The position numbers and the translations under genes were made by a program. A model generated the notes under the pieces. It was not told where the DNA came from. It ran no database searches and saw only the letters and a list, made by a program, of their open reading frames with translations. From contig CM037843.1 of assembly GCA_021234535.1 (NCBI GenBank), forward strand, positions 21,731,911 to 21,795,910: a DNA stretch of 64,000 nucleotides, given 5' to 3'. This DNA is from Stichopus chloronotus. Taxonomy: Eukaryota > Echinodermata > Holothuroidea > Aspidochirotida > Stichopodidae. Positions 35,001-49,159 of this stretch are shown here, one piece after another; the first letter of the stretch is position 1; each line of letters begins with the position of its first letter.

Positions 35001-38000
35001 GTAGACGTACTGGGGAATATTGTTTGGCCGAGATTTGTATACGCAGCAGATATTACTCAGCATTTCTCAAAATGTTAGAATGTCAGCAAGGACAAAGAAA
35101 AGCATTCTCACCAAGTAGAATATGACGTTATCGAAAGAAAGTGAACGAATGTATATATTATGTACTATCTAATCACCAGTGGCGTACCCAGGAATTTGTG
35201 GAGGGGCAGGCCGTAGCCTCTGCCGGAATTATTGCAATTGAAAGATTCGAGCGTAGCTCCACGATCGGTTGGTGCGGAGCGTGCAAGAAAGTTTTTGCTA
35301 GGGGGTCGGGGGGGGGGGGCATGCTTTCCCCGGAAAATTGTGAAATCTGCAGATCTCCTGCAATCTGGAGCATTTAAGAAGACCTTAAAAGACCTTCTAA
35401 AGGGAGGGGGTGCAAACGTGTGAAGACTATCTAAGCGGAACGCCACCATCGGTTGGCGCGGAGCGTACAAGAAAAATTTGGGTTTTACAAACCCCCCAGA
35501 TGGCCGGAAATAACCCTTCCCAAGTTTTTTCAGCTGCATGAACCCAGCCTTATTTCTGATATTTTCAGCAAGATATGCCGTATTTAAAAAAAATGGGGAA
35601 TGTGAGGGGGGGGGCATGGCCCAATGCCCCCCCCCCCTATGTACGCTAGTGCTAACCTCTTCCAAGTTCCAAGGACAGGTGATGTTGAAGTTCCCCGTGT
35701 AAAGAATGCATGAACTGTACAAGATCATGGGATCTCTATTTATAAAGGATTTACAACCAACCTCATATAGAAATATTCAGAGTTTTAATTTGCGACGACT
35801 CTTCGAACGGCTATTATCATACATTCACTCGTACCAGTTTGCTATATATTTTTATATAAGGAGCATCGTGAGGGGATGGGGCCGGGACTTCTGATGGGTA
35901 GGTGTGAGAAGGAAACAAAGCTGGCGTTTATACATCAAAGCGTATACATCTGTCTATTACACCACTCAAAGCTATTTCCTGTCTCCCCCTCCCTTCCCTC
36001 CCCATTACTTCTGTTCTCCCTTTTCCTCATTTCTTTGACTATTATTGGTAAATTAAGACACTGACGTTATTAATACATCCGCCCCCCCCCAAAAAAAAAA
36101 ACATCAAGTAACGCTCTGCAACAGATCTAAAGCGACTATTCCCGATTTGATTCAGCCTGATATGATATACATTGTTGTTATTCATGAATTATTGGCAACC
36201 ATCAGTTTGCTAACCACTTTAGGAAACTACCTATAATTACATCAATCTTTCAAAATGTATTTGCCAACCAAACAGACCTATACTTTGTTAATGATATCTC
36301 TCATTTTGTTGTTGTCACGATGTATCAACCGTTTCGTCTCCGGCAGTTCACAATGGCCGATTAACAATGTGAAACGAAATTTTAACAACCCATAATTAAG
36401 TACCGGAGGTTAAGAGCAAATTCAACAACGGAGTCCTGGTAGTGGAAGTTTGATTGCCCCGAGATTGCACCGCCAATTGCACTTTTATCGCACTTGAATA
36501 CTCAGAAAACAGAAGATGTCGTTTAGAATTGAGTTAACGATAACCGCATATTGATTCCCCCCCCCCAATCCATCCCTGTTCTCCCCAGCCCCCTCCACCA
36601 CCACACTCAGTACCTCTTCTTGCATACTAACGGATGCACAGATTGTAGAATAGACCATCATGGTCTAATCGAAATCTGATTGTCAGTCGGAAGATTTAGG
36701 CTGGCAGGATGGGGAAAGGTTTTGAGGGCTTAAAACAATATGTTTATTATATTCTCCCAGAGAAAAATTAATTGTGGTTGTTACGTCTTTCTTAACCACT
36801 ATGGACAGGGTGGCGTCTTCTTCGTAATTCGTGTGTCATATTATGGCGAGGATCATGCAGTTATATACATCGTTACGCTAGCTTCTATCAGTATAGCTCA
36901 TCATCAGTCGTAGCTCCAATCATTCAATGCACTAAACAGGTTGACGTGGTGCAAGTGTAATTTAATATTTACAATGATCATGTCAGATGACACACTTGAG
37001 ACTCTGAGTATGATGTGAAGTTATTAAAAAGAAAATAATTAAGAAAAGTTAAATGATTAACCCACCACTGTACAATAATTCACATCTAGGTTATTTCGGA
37101 AAAGAATATCCTCAAAGCCCTCAAAGGGTGGTTTTCAGCTTATAGTCATTACTGCTGATCGACCAGAGTCAATCTTTTACCTCTTCAGCCATCTACCGGT
37201 TCCTCCAAAGATGAAAAAAAGTTTCGTTATTATGTATTCGTTCGACCCGTAACCTGCAATTTTGGACAAAATACCTTGGGATACCCCGCTCCCCCGTTCA
37301 ATGTTGGCTACAGGATTACAAAGTGTACATTCACTCCTGTAGCGCAACATTGGAAAGGGACGCGGGGTTTCATGTTATCCCCCTCACCTAAAATCCAGTA
37401 TTATATTGGCAAAGTACGGCAAAGTGTCCCAACAATTTTGTCCAAAATTGTAGCTCAAGAATTCTTTATTTTTGAGAACACGTTTGACAATTTGTTCTTT
37501 CACTATACGAATAGTGTTTACTAGGAGTGAGTAATAGAGACTTTCGTAGGTGAATTTGAGCATGTTATCATTACTGATGTTGTACGCCAAAAAAAAACAA
37601 AAAACGACATATTGATAGTAGCCATTTGCCGTGCGAAGACTGCACTCAGTCACTTTCAAACATCAGCTTAGCTATAAGAGGGTGCTTGTGCGTTAGGAAA
37701 ATAATATAAAAATCATTTATTGCTTTCATCACTTGATCTAATTGGAAAATATATTATTTTTTAATTGGGGGCATAATTTCGCCCCTCACATATTATCAGC
37801 CCCGAATCGAAATTGACCGAGTGATTACTCATTTGTCGACTAAACCATATGTTGGGGCAAGGACCATTTACCTCCCTCCCCCCAACACACCCCATAGTTT
37901 ATGCCCGTGGTATGGAGAGCGATATTTCTATAATAAACTTTTACACATGTGGTCCGAATTTACTCACCAGTAGAAATGCCTGCAACTCGACCGTCTGCGG

Positions 38001-39206
38001 ACCCATCGTTTTCCTCTATTTGTGACGATTTCACCAGCTCCTCATTCAGAGGCTGTGACACCCAATCGTCGTCCGTTTCGTCACCATCTACGTCATCGTC
38101 GTATTCATGATCGACTACTTCGATGGTGATCTCCATCTTTGGATTTGGAGTGGCCAGATTCATATACCGTAATTCATCTGGTGATACGAACACGTTCCTG
38201 CGGAAGGCTTTCTTCCGACGTCGCTGATCGTCGACTTTGCTCGTATCCCTTCGGCCCCGCCTCACACCTTGTGCCGTTTCTTTACGAATTCCGTTTTTAA
38301 GGCGATCGTCTGGTATAGTCTGTATAGTGGCGGTCGAGCCGTCGCTACCGGTACGGTCGGCAGCCGAGGGTCTCTTCCCGTCGATTCCATCTAACTGTCG
38401 TGTTTTTGTGGCTCGAATGGAAGTTAGTAATTTTTGATTGAAGGAAAGAAACCATCCGTAGATTGAGTTTGATCTGTTGAAACACTCTGACGTGGAGGTC
38501 AATGTTTCGCTGTTACTCTTCACCTCATTGCCGAAGGAATTTGATGCTCTCTTCGCATTAGAAAGACGTTCCATGGTTACCTTGTATAGAAACAAAAGGG
38601 AACACATGAAAGAGACACGAAACACTTGTGTAACAATATGTGGAAAAGTAAATTAGTCATTCCATGATTATTCTTTGTTAAGTATGGGAATCAACAGTGA
38701 GTGGGAAGTGTTCAAGTCCTACATTCCGCACTGCTAACAAGAAATTGCCGCAAATAACCTAGTTTAAGGTCAATCGCCCTATATCACGACTTTAAATCGT
38801 GACGTCATGATTTGTTATGACAGCTATCAGTGGTGCTTATTACGTAGAAGCTCACTTATCGTATACTTTTCGTACAGAGAATTCGTGAGGTATGTGTGAT
38901 ATAAAACGATATTAAAATATGATGAAATTATTTAACGATAGGTTTTTTTGGGATAGAATGGTGGAAATACATTTGTAAACACGAAGATCATGAAGTTCTG
39001 TCATAAAAATACGATGAACGGCTCCACGTGTTGATGACATATACAGGCTATGCTTATCTGTTGACCGAAAAGGTTTCTGTATTTTTAGATACCTGTGCGT
39101 AAAACGTCCACGCAATCGCCACTATTCCAATGAAACAGCATCCGCTGGCGACCCCTGTGCAAATGGCTCGTAGTCTCATGGCGACACCGTGTAGGCCATG
39201 TGCCAT
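28577..39206 (-). CDS. ISM1-like: Isthmin-like secreted AMOP-domain protein, four exons, 449 aa
   Basis: Coding exons on the minus strand are 39206-39093, 38580-37968, 34260-34150 and 29088-28577; together 1350 bases, 449 residues plus stop. Order: signal peptide (1-38), Ser/Thr- and Asp/Glu-rich linker with basic clusters RRGRR (145-149) and RRRKK (158-162), acidic segment (199-280), AMOP domain (281-449). The AMOP part matches isthmins strongly: WMSCKSEKL, LPGCPC, FRWAHMDLGEDW, EIYKPTASNCI, QQCCYD, LITRGPGAGTP, WILCKGDWTRYN, RPPNNALNC. Isthmins are secreted signalling proteins in development, angiogenesis and metabolism in vertebrates (family knowledge). The usual thrombospondin type-1 domain is not visible in any intron I read, so this is called isthmin-like. 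Exon 1 is the least certain. Confidence 0.85.
29089..31280. other. Isthmin-like intron 3, 5' flank of exon 4
   Basis: Intronic. I scanned the minus strand for a thrombospondin type-1 signature (WxxW, CSxxCG) and saw none. One TAGGCCTA at 29733. Confidence 0.5.
31281..31337. repeat. 24-bp near-perfect hairpin
   Basis: Left arm 31281-31304 and right arm 31314-31337 are inverted repeats with a single mismatch and a 9-nt loop; the arms begin TCATGATGAATAAAAT. This could be a very short MITE or a structured transcript in the isthmin-like intron. Confidence 0.75.
32738..32994 (+). mobile_element. ~256-bp inverted-repeat element (MITE), copy 3
   Basis: Ends TTAAAGAC and GCCTTTAA; the interior is nearly identical in layout to copies at 7684 and 8927 (CACCCCAGACAGTTTC, CCTGTGTACGCTGTGTAATA, GGGAGGTAAAAAT). 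It lies in intron 3 of the isthmin-like gene, antisense to that gene. Confidence 0.75.
34150..34260 (-). CDS. ISM1-like: Isthmin-like gene, exon 3
   Basis: Minus-strand acceptor TTTCATTTCGTAG|AA and donor CTTC|GTAAGT bound 111 bases, phase 1 at both ends. It encodes an acidic, Ser/Asp-rich linker (SSQDDDSDDVTDDV) leading to VLSVLDADDL, which corresponds in position to the stretch just before the AMOP domain in vertebrate isthmins. Confidence 0.75.
35177..35651 (+). mobile_element. 475-bp hAT-type MITE
   Basis: Left end CAGTGGCGTACCCAGG and right end complement CACTAGCGTACATAGG form imperfect terminal inverted repeats. The flanks CTAATCAC (35169-35176) and CTAACCTC (35652-35659) look like an 8-bp target duplication (6 of 8 matching), as hAT elements make. 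It contains two copies of the GG(T)TTGG(C/T)GCGGAGCGT core. The 187-codon minus frame over it is not a gene. Confidence 0.7.
35652..37256. other. Isthmin-like intron 2, unremarkable part
   Basis: Intronic; poly-C and poly-A runs near 36085-36102. No thrombospondin-type exon was seen on the minus strand. Confidence 0.5.
37257..37450. mobile_element. 194-bp fold-back MITE
   Basis: CAATTTTGGACAAAAT at the left end is the exact complement of ATTTTGTCCAAAATTG at the right end. Beyond it TTGGGA pairs with TCCCAA. Inside is a second palindrome, CAATGTTG...CTACAGGA with TCCTGTAG...CAACATTG. No coding capacity. It lies in isthmin-like intron 2. Confidence 0.72.
37968..38580 (-). CDS. ISM1-like: Isthmin-like gene, exon 2
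   Basis: Minus-strand acceptor TTTCTATACAAG|GTA and donor ACTG|GTGAGT give 613 bases (phase 0 in, phase 1 out). It encodes residues 39-242, a low-complexity Ser/Thr/Asn-rich linker. A cluster of basic motifs (RRGRR, RRRKK, AFRRN) could be proprotein-convertase sites. It ends in an acidic run (DDDVDGDETDDD). Such linkers are poorly conserved among isthmins. Confidence 0.8.
39093..39206 (-). CDS. ISM1-like: Isthmin-like gene, exon 1 (signal peptide)
   Basis: From ATG at 39206 or an in-frame ATG at 39179 (MRLRAICTG) to donor GCACAG|GTATCT. The hydrophobic stretch CCFIGIVAIAWTF with basic residues before it is a good signal peptide. The exact start and leader are not certain; upstream 5' UTR exons may exist (see candidates at 42.4 and 45.1 kb). 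Confidence 0.6.
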
Positions 39207-41858
<2,652 letters not shown>

Positions 41859-42372
41859 GATCAATTCTTCAAATGTACAACAATTAAACAAGAGTAATGG
41901 AACGGCTAAAAAGAATTTAATTTCCACAATTGCCTCAGGGAGTAATTGATAAAGTGATGATGGTTGTCCACGACACTAGCAACAATATTAGCAACATTAC
42001 ATATTCATCCCCACCTATGATTACCCTCTTCAGAATGAAAACTGTAAACTATCAGACTGCAACTTTGCTAATCTCGTGCATCGAATTGTACAGGACAGCG
42101 GAAAATCTTTCAAATACAGCTAGGGCTACATATATTTTACAGATCATGGGCCATTTTGAGAATGGAAACAACATTATTTACACTTATGAGTTAATGACTG
42201 AGTGGTTTTGCCTGTTGCTAACATAAAAATGGACACATTTGACCGTAATACAATACTAACAGTACGTACAAACGTACAGGACTTTATACTGGAACGATGA
42301 ACTGCTTAGTAAATTATTGTCCTCCGATAAAATATTAAAAACGTTTTGTAATAACTTGTACAGATTACTTAC

Positions 42373-42406
42373 GTCAACATTCCTCGTTAAACTGATCCTC
42401 TCCACT
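42373..42406 (-). other. Candidate 34-nt minus-strand exon
   Basis: A strong pyrimidine-rich acceptor (TTATCTTTTCGTTCAG) and a consensus donor (GAC|GTAAGTAA) flank 34 bases. It could be a 5' UTR exon of the isthmin-like gene 3 kb downstream on the same strand. No transcript evidence is available here. Confidence 0.25.
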
Positions 42407-43885
42407 CTGAACGAAAAGATAAAAACCGTACTTAATATACGTTTTGAAGGTTCCAATATATAAACACTGGTTTTAAAAATAGCCCCGTGTCGTGAGCCTA
42501 CATAGCTGCACATTTGCAGTCCACGACGTAGCCCTCACGTACTTATGGAATAGGTTCCCAAGTGATGATGTGACGGGGTTCGTCCCAAGTCCATTATCGC
42601 AGCGCGTAGTAAATATTTATATACCGTAGAAATGTCGGGAGATATAGCGCCGCTGGCGTTTGCAACGTGTATTATGGAGATGCAATGTCCCTCGAGTTCC
42701 GGCTAACCTGAGCCGTTGGCGATTCTTGAAAACTTACGGATGTCAATCTCCCGGGGCGAAGTTAGTTCTCCCATCAGTGGCGGAAAAAAAAAAGAAGAAA
42801 AAATAACACGAATAGGTAAAAGAAAAAAAAAAAGGTACTCACTAAAGACGCGAAGGAGGTTAACCGACACAGGTATCGGTATAGAGAGTGTATAATTATT
42901 GAAGGAACATAAGCTATGCAGTCTATGTCACTGCACGCATGTAGGCCTACATATGGACTATTTGGTATTTGTCGACTCAAAATAGGAAAAGACGGCAGGA
43001 AATAGTCTTTGTGTGACTTTACAATGCCACATCGACGACTGAGCAGTAAAAAACCGGTGAGTGCGGTTAAACGATTTCGGTGTATTTTGAGACGATCGAT
43101 GAAAACCCAACAACCGCAGGAACTGAGGATATATTTATTCTGCTCCAAATGAGAGCATATTGAAGGTATGAGAATTAACACTGGTTAGGCTTTTTTGCAT
43201 GATTAAGCTTCTGCATTGTAGGCGGATCATCTAAGATAAACAATAGATCAGTATATATACTTAACTGGCGTACTTTCAGATGCTCTTGAAGTAAACGCCT
43301 TGACATTGCACCCAAACCAGGTAAAAAAAAAAACACTTTTTTATCAGTTTACCTCTCACACCCTATCTCAGTCGTAACTTGATGAGGATCATGGGTGACA
43401 GCAATGAAGTTATTCACAATCATCGGTCGGTACTTTGTCCTTCTTCCGTATGGTTATCCAATAACAAAAACTTGGGTTTCTTGAAAATGTGTCAACGCTA
43501 AATCGTGTTTACAATTACCGCAATTTTAATGTTTTCTTATACTGATATGCGTATTGCTCTGCTCCGCACCAGTGTATCTTATCTCAATATACGTCTCCAC
43601 CTTCGCCACATCGAAGCCGTTTCTATATGTGGTTCTATGCCACACTAAAATAGAGGACCGAGCCGTCTACTACAGCACCATATACAGCAACAATAAATTG
43701 TCACACTGACTTAACATGGCTCTGCGTAATAACACCGTGGTTAACATGAGTAAGAGGCACGCCAATCGATACGACTTCCAGGCTTTTGTAAGTCCCAGAT
43801 TTCACGGTTACAAAAAATGTCTGAAGAAAATGTAGCTTACCTACCTCCTATATATGCATGCACATGTACGAAAAAGTCATATTGT
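42407..43885. other. Intergenic, nothing recognised
   Basis: No supportable gene. A CAGTGGCGG near 42776 resembles a hAT terminus, followed by A-rich sequence. Confidence 0.45.
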
Positions 43886-43916
43886 ATGCATCATATACAT
43901 TTAGTATATGATGCAT
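43886..43916. repeat. Perfect 13-bp hairpin
   Basis: ATGCATCATATAC (43886-43898) and GTATATGATGCAT (43904-43916) pair exactly around a 5-nt loop. Confidence 0.6.
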
Positions 43917-46900
43917 TTAGCCAACAATATTTGCGAAAACAAAAGTTTTTTTTCTCTCATCTAACTGTTGCTGTACGATAGAAACCAAATAAGGTTCCAT
44001 AGTATTGCAGTTTAAAACAAAGCACATCGCTTTAAGCTAAATACTTGCAATGTAGGGGTCGTAAATCCCCTTAACCATTTCGAGGGTCCGACTGCTCCTG
44101 CTAAGCAAATTTTGGCAACAAGCCCTTCAATTTTGCCAACCAACTCTCCATTGGGATCATCAAGTTGAGACATCAAAAAATACCACTCCATGCTTTAGAG
44201 ACGATTGGCTTTTAGTTTTTTTTTTTTTTCAAACATCTTCATCAACCCCCACCCTCCAAAAAAAAAAAAAAAAAGGAAAAAAAGAGCTCAGTGACTCTTA
44301 ATACCGGATTATTGATCGTGCTGTCTTTCAAATGAAGTCAAATCAAAGAAGAAAGCTTTTTGAACAGCAGAGGAAGTGCTTGACGCTAAAGAAGAATAGC
44401 TTCCTAAATACCAAGAGGTCCTCTTAGGTCTATTTTGGCCCAGTTGATGGGAACATGTCTTAACTCGGAGTATTAATGTAGTAGGGGGGGGGGGGATTGT
44501 GACGTATATAAAAACGATGATCTCCAGTGAACAGAAGGTGCAACTCTCTTCACCAATTCTCTCGTGGGGGGGGGGGGGTGGGTGACGGGGGAAGCCACCG
44601 GCATGTGGTTAAACAACAGGTGGGTTGGGAATAGGACGGGGGGGGGGTGGGGAAGGGGAAAAACAGAGATCGAAATTGAGGTATAATTTTTCACAATAGA
44701 GAGCAACTGATGAATGCAACTGATTGTTATTGTTGGGTGTGATTGAAATGGATCAGAAATTTGTGCAAATATTTGCCAGCTAGGTTATTATGGGCAAAAG
44801 TTACACCTTATGCTCACCAGGGAGTTGCTCAATTTACCTTTATAACTTATTCACCTCTTACATGCGATTGATCCTTATGTATGAAAGTGCGGCTTTAGCC
44901 TAGCTGTGCGCAACGTAGCATTTGGAATATTGTCATAAAGGCTCTTAAGTCATATCCCTGCCAGGTTGCACCGTCTAGAGAGATGGCGTATAGCAACTAA
45001 CTTAAGGTTATGTGTACACTTCAACTGGCCCTTCATTCAATAACATTACTGGCTGCAACTGCAAGATGAATCAATACGACAGTGGTGAATGATACGCTTA
45101 CATTAATGTAATACATACCTTGTGGAGAACGAAGTTGCCAACCCTTCGCAGATATGACATTGAATTGAAATTCACCGTTTCAGCGTTCTGATCCTTTTTG
45201 TGGACGTTTAAAATATTCTTTGTTTGAGCTCGAAGAGAGAATCTGCTGATTAACAAACAGTTTGTCAGCATTGCCATGCAACTAAACCTTGTTACTATGA
45301 AATAAAGCCCAAGCCTCGCTTTGTTTTCTTCCAGGCACAAATACAGTATAATACACACCTAATGAACTAACTAACTAACGGTGTTTGAAAGAAAAAAAAG
45401 ACAAAATAAGAAGACATATTACCAACGACAGAAAAAAAATCAAGTGACATTGGATAGAGGTGTTAAAATCCTGCTACTGGGTTTTCAGATAAAGGCATTG
45501 TTCCGGGTGGGAGTACATCGAATCTTATTAAGGTGCGCGTACCTTTTATCCTGAGATTTTAGGGACCCCCAAGTGAAAAATACGAATAACAAACGGTCAA
45601 TGGCGGCAGATTCTTTTATCCGTTCAAGTGGGGGGATCGACCTGTTGTAATTGAGCCCCTGTTCGGTAAACAGGGTCACTAAAGGCTTTCACGCTTCACG
45701 GTGTCATACATACTATTGTGACACAGCACGGTAGCATCCGACTACACTTGACAAAAAGCGCAATTTCACGCTTCGACTGAATTCTGACTAAATATATAGT
45801 GCGGTGATGAAAAATAGTGCAATTTACTCAGTCTTTAATTGTTTCCGATTCTTCTCATTCAATTGGTGTGAGGAAAAAGAGAGAAAAAAGAATCTATCGG
45901 TGTTGTTCGGGAGAAAGAACGAAGACAAAAAAGAAAGGAATATAAAACGAGGAGAGTAAAATGTCCAGCCCTCAGGTTGTAAAGTTGCCACAAACAATGA
46001 CCAGATCGGACAAAATAAAAGCAGCATTTTGCAAAGCACTAAATGTTTTGTAAAATACCATATGTATATATAAGATAGTCAATTCCTTTTTTGAAACGAT
46101 GAAATGAGAGTGGAGAAAGAACAAATTTCTGTCTCAGATCCTTGGAAGCTACTTTCCGTTTATCAGTTCACGATATTATGAATACTTGAAAAAAAAAAAA
46201 AAAAAACCAGGACGTTGAAAAAGGACAACGCTGGAAGTTCTCCCTGTTCGTCAGTTTCTCAGGTTTGTACGTGAGTGCACTGTGCACGCACGTATGTGTA
46301 CCACGGACGAGACCCAAGGGATTGATGATCTGTGGATGAATATATTTTTCACCCAATCCATGACATGAAATCATGCATTTTGACAAGTCTCAAGACTTGT
46401 ATTCCCTGACCTTTCCTGTCTCTCCGATCACAACCTGACTATGTCAGGTATATCAGGTATGATATACATGTCTGGAGAGACACTGCGAAGGTTAAACGTC
46501 GGTGCATTTTCACCACTGCTCATGAATAGATAAACATCACAGTCCGTGATTGGTTGAAACGGCGCCGCGGTTGCAGATCGTTTGTTTGACGAGTTGCTTC
46601 AGAATCAAACACATGCTCAGTAACCAACGCTCCTTTATGGCGGAAAAAGGCAGAAAAAACTTTGTCGTAGGCCTATTTCTGATTAGCCGGGCTATGTAAA
46701 GGAGAAGGAAAGTCAGGACTTCTTACCACGTTAAATGAGAGAGCAATTGGTGAACACTTGATGGGTCACAAAAAATCAGTCAGGACGCCGCCATTTTGAG
46801 ATTGTCATGACATCATCGGGCCAGATGTGATTGAAAAACTTTTGTTTTCTTCATTTTTATGGCAAATATTTTAACAGTTAGGGCCTATGCCTAAATTCAG

Positions 46901-47559
46901 ATCAGAGTGTTAATCATTTGATTATTGCATGATACACATCAGCAATTCAATACAAAGCGGATTTATGAAAATTATACGTAAAGGAAACAAAGAAGTACAT
47001 TAAAATTCCTGCTAGGCTATCAGTGGTCATTTGTCAAAAACTTCTGCTTCATGTGCATGAATATATTCACAGGGTTTCCTTCACCTTTAAAATGCTTTTT
47101 GTTTTAATTAAGCCATAGTTTGATACTTCGTGTCAGCATCATCTGCAAACTGCACACACATTGCGAAATCATCAAGAGATAAGGGTGATAAGTTGGAACA
47201 AAAGGCGAATATAATCGCCTATAAGAGATAAAGTTTAGTTTAGCTTACTCTCTGTGTCATCTCTAAAAGGTATAAGAGACTTTCAAACAGCAATACTACA
47301 AAAAAACGTAGAAATTATACCATATAAAAACATCAAAGTACAAGTACAAAAGGGAACGAATTGAAGAACATATACAAAGTAACCATGACGCAGAGAGAGA
47401 CAGAGAGGTGGAGAGAGAGAGAGGTAAATTTATTAACTTTACCAATGAACCAAAGAATACAAAAGAAACACCATCAAGCAACCTGTGGTAACACAATGTT
47501 TGTGTGTTGATAACCAATTTACACACCATACACCATCCAATCGGGGGGGGGGGGGAGGG
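43917..47559. other. Intergenic, no confirmed gene
   Basis: Low-complexity poly-G at 44484-44495, 44564-44585 and 44638-44648. A minus-strand frame at 45098-45358 ends at a good donor (CACAAG|GTATGT near 45117) and could be a non-coding or unknown exon. Near 46550-46640 there is a small GC-rich patch with ATTGG (inverted CCAAT box) and GGCGCCGCGG, promoter-like but unassigned. Confidence 0.4.
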
Positions 47560-47665
47560 GAGCGCCACTATCCTTGGTGCCTATCGTACAGGAAAAGTTC
47601 TGGCTTTGCAAACCCCTAGGTAACCCGAAACGGCACTTCCAGGGATGTCCTCAACCTTGAAATAT
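47560..47665 (+). repeat. hAT-like core fragment
   Basis: GGAGCGCCACTATC, TATCGTACAGGAAAA, CTTTGCAAACCCC and AACGGCACTTCC follow in the same order as in the element at 35.43 kb and the copy at 48.69 kb. Confidence 0.55.
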
Positions 47666-48352
47666 GTCTGCAAGTTGTCAATTGATGAGGAAAAACACAA
47701 TCTATGAAAAATGTCATATATATATATATATGGGTTGAATTGGGTTGAAATGGGTTGAATTGATACAAGCATCAGAATGAATTATGCATCCTTTTTCATT
47801 TACTCTTGGAGCGTCGCTTGGAAGATATTGGTGGAGGGGAGGATGGCTTACCCCTTAAAGCCGTCCCCGCCTTTTCGTTCCGCCGCCTCTGCACCTCAGA
47901 AACTCAAAGATAGGAAATACTGGGAGAAGATATCCTGAGGGTTGAAAGATGGATATGTCAAGGATGTTTGAAACTTTGAATTCACATTGAAAGAATGACA
48001 CAATATAACTCTGCTATAAACAGTAATTATGGCTACCGATGATCTGTTTATATGATATTGTCGTGTTACAAGTGTTGTGCTAATTGACAAAATTTTCACC
48101 GATATTTCCCGATTCACATACGTTGATTCCGTTATCCGCAATATTTCTGTCTTGCACACAGTGAGGTTCCTATAAGGTTGTTCATAAGAAAACTCTATGA
48201 TCGGCGAAATCATTTGAGTTCATGACATTGATTAATGACTGATTGAGATTTTTGTGGAAATATGTGTGATATTCAAAATTGTGCTATACAACTTATGAAA
48301 TTTCTAACCTTCTGTTGGTGGCAAAATCCCGTCTTTATATTAAGGTGTGGGA

Positions 48353-48820
48353 CAGGGGCGTACCCAGGTTCTTTTTGTTTTGTGAGGGCGGAAAATCGAC
48401 CCATCGTCCCCATTTTTGACCGCAGTCTTGGGGGAGGGGTAAAAGGGCAAGAGGGTTTCCCTCTCGCAATAGCAGGGTTTAAGCCAGTATTTCAAGTCAG
48501 TCAGTCCACAGGCGTACGTGGCATGAGGAGAGGTTTAAGGGGTTAGACACCTCCAACCCTTTGCCTACAAAGGATGTGTTGCCCTTCTTAGTTGTCCAGT
48601 CATGGTGCATAATTGACTTTCTTTTTGCCCTGCACCCATGAACATAAATAAAGGTTAAAAAGTATCGGACTGAGATAAGGGCAGGTAAGACTATCTAAGC
48701 GGAGCGCCATCATCATCGTACAAGAAACTTTTTGGCTTTTAAAACCCTCTGCATGCCCGGAAACGGCACTTCCCGGGTGTTCCACGCTGCATGTACCCAG
48801 CCTTGAAAGGGATCCCATGA
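48353..48820 (+). mobile_element. Partial hAT-type MITE
   Basis: CAGGGGCGTACCCAGG at 48353 matches the left end of the 35177 element. GACTATCTAAGCGGAGCGCC at 48690 and the following AACGGCACTTCC...TGTACCCAGCCTTG match its core and inner part. The right terminus is unclear. Confidence 0.55.
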
Positions 48821-49159
48821 CTACATTTTCAAATAGGACATACCTATAGACCCCACTTTTATGTATTGATACCGACCCATTTTAAGTTTGAAAATAAACA
48901 TAAAAATTGGGGTGGGGGTTTGAACATTATCTAACGCAACGAAGCGACGAGGAACCCGATTGGAATTTTTTTTTTGGTAAATGTCTGCATAATACATGAG
49001 CTTGTTGCATGCCCCGTGGTAAAACATTTTCAACTTTCTTTAAAGAATGAAATTGACGTACTTTTAAGTAGTAGAATTGACGTACTTTCGAATGGTAATA
49101 TGACAGAACATTTGTTCCTATATTGGCAATAGTTTCAGTTGGATAAGCGCGAGCTTAGC

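Noticed and set aside
35165..35728. 187-codon minus-strand frame
   Set aside because: It lies almost wholly on the hAT-type MITE; proline and serine runs come from poly-C/poly-G tracts and no domain is present.
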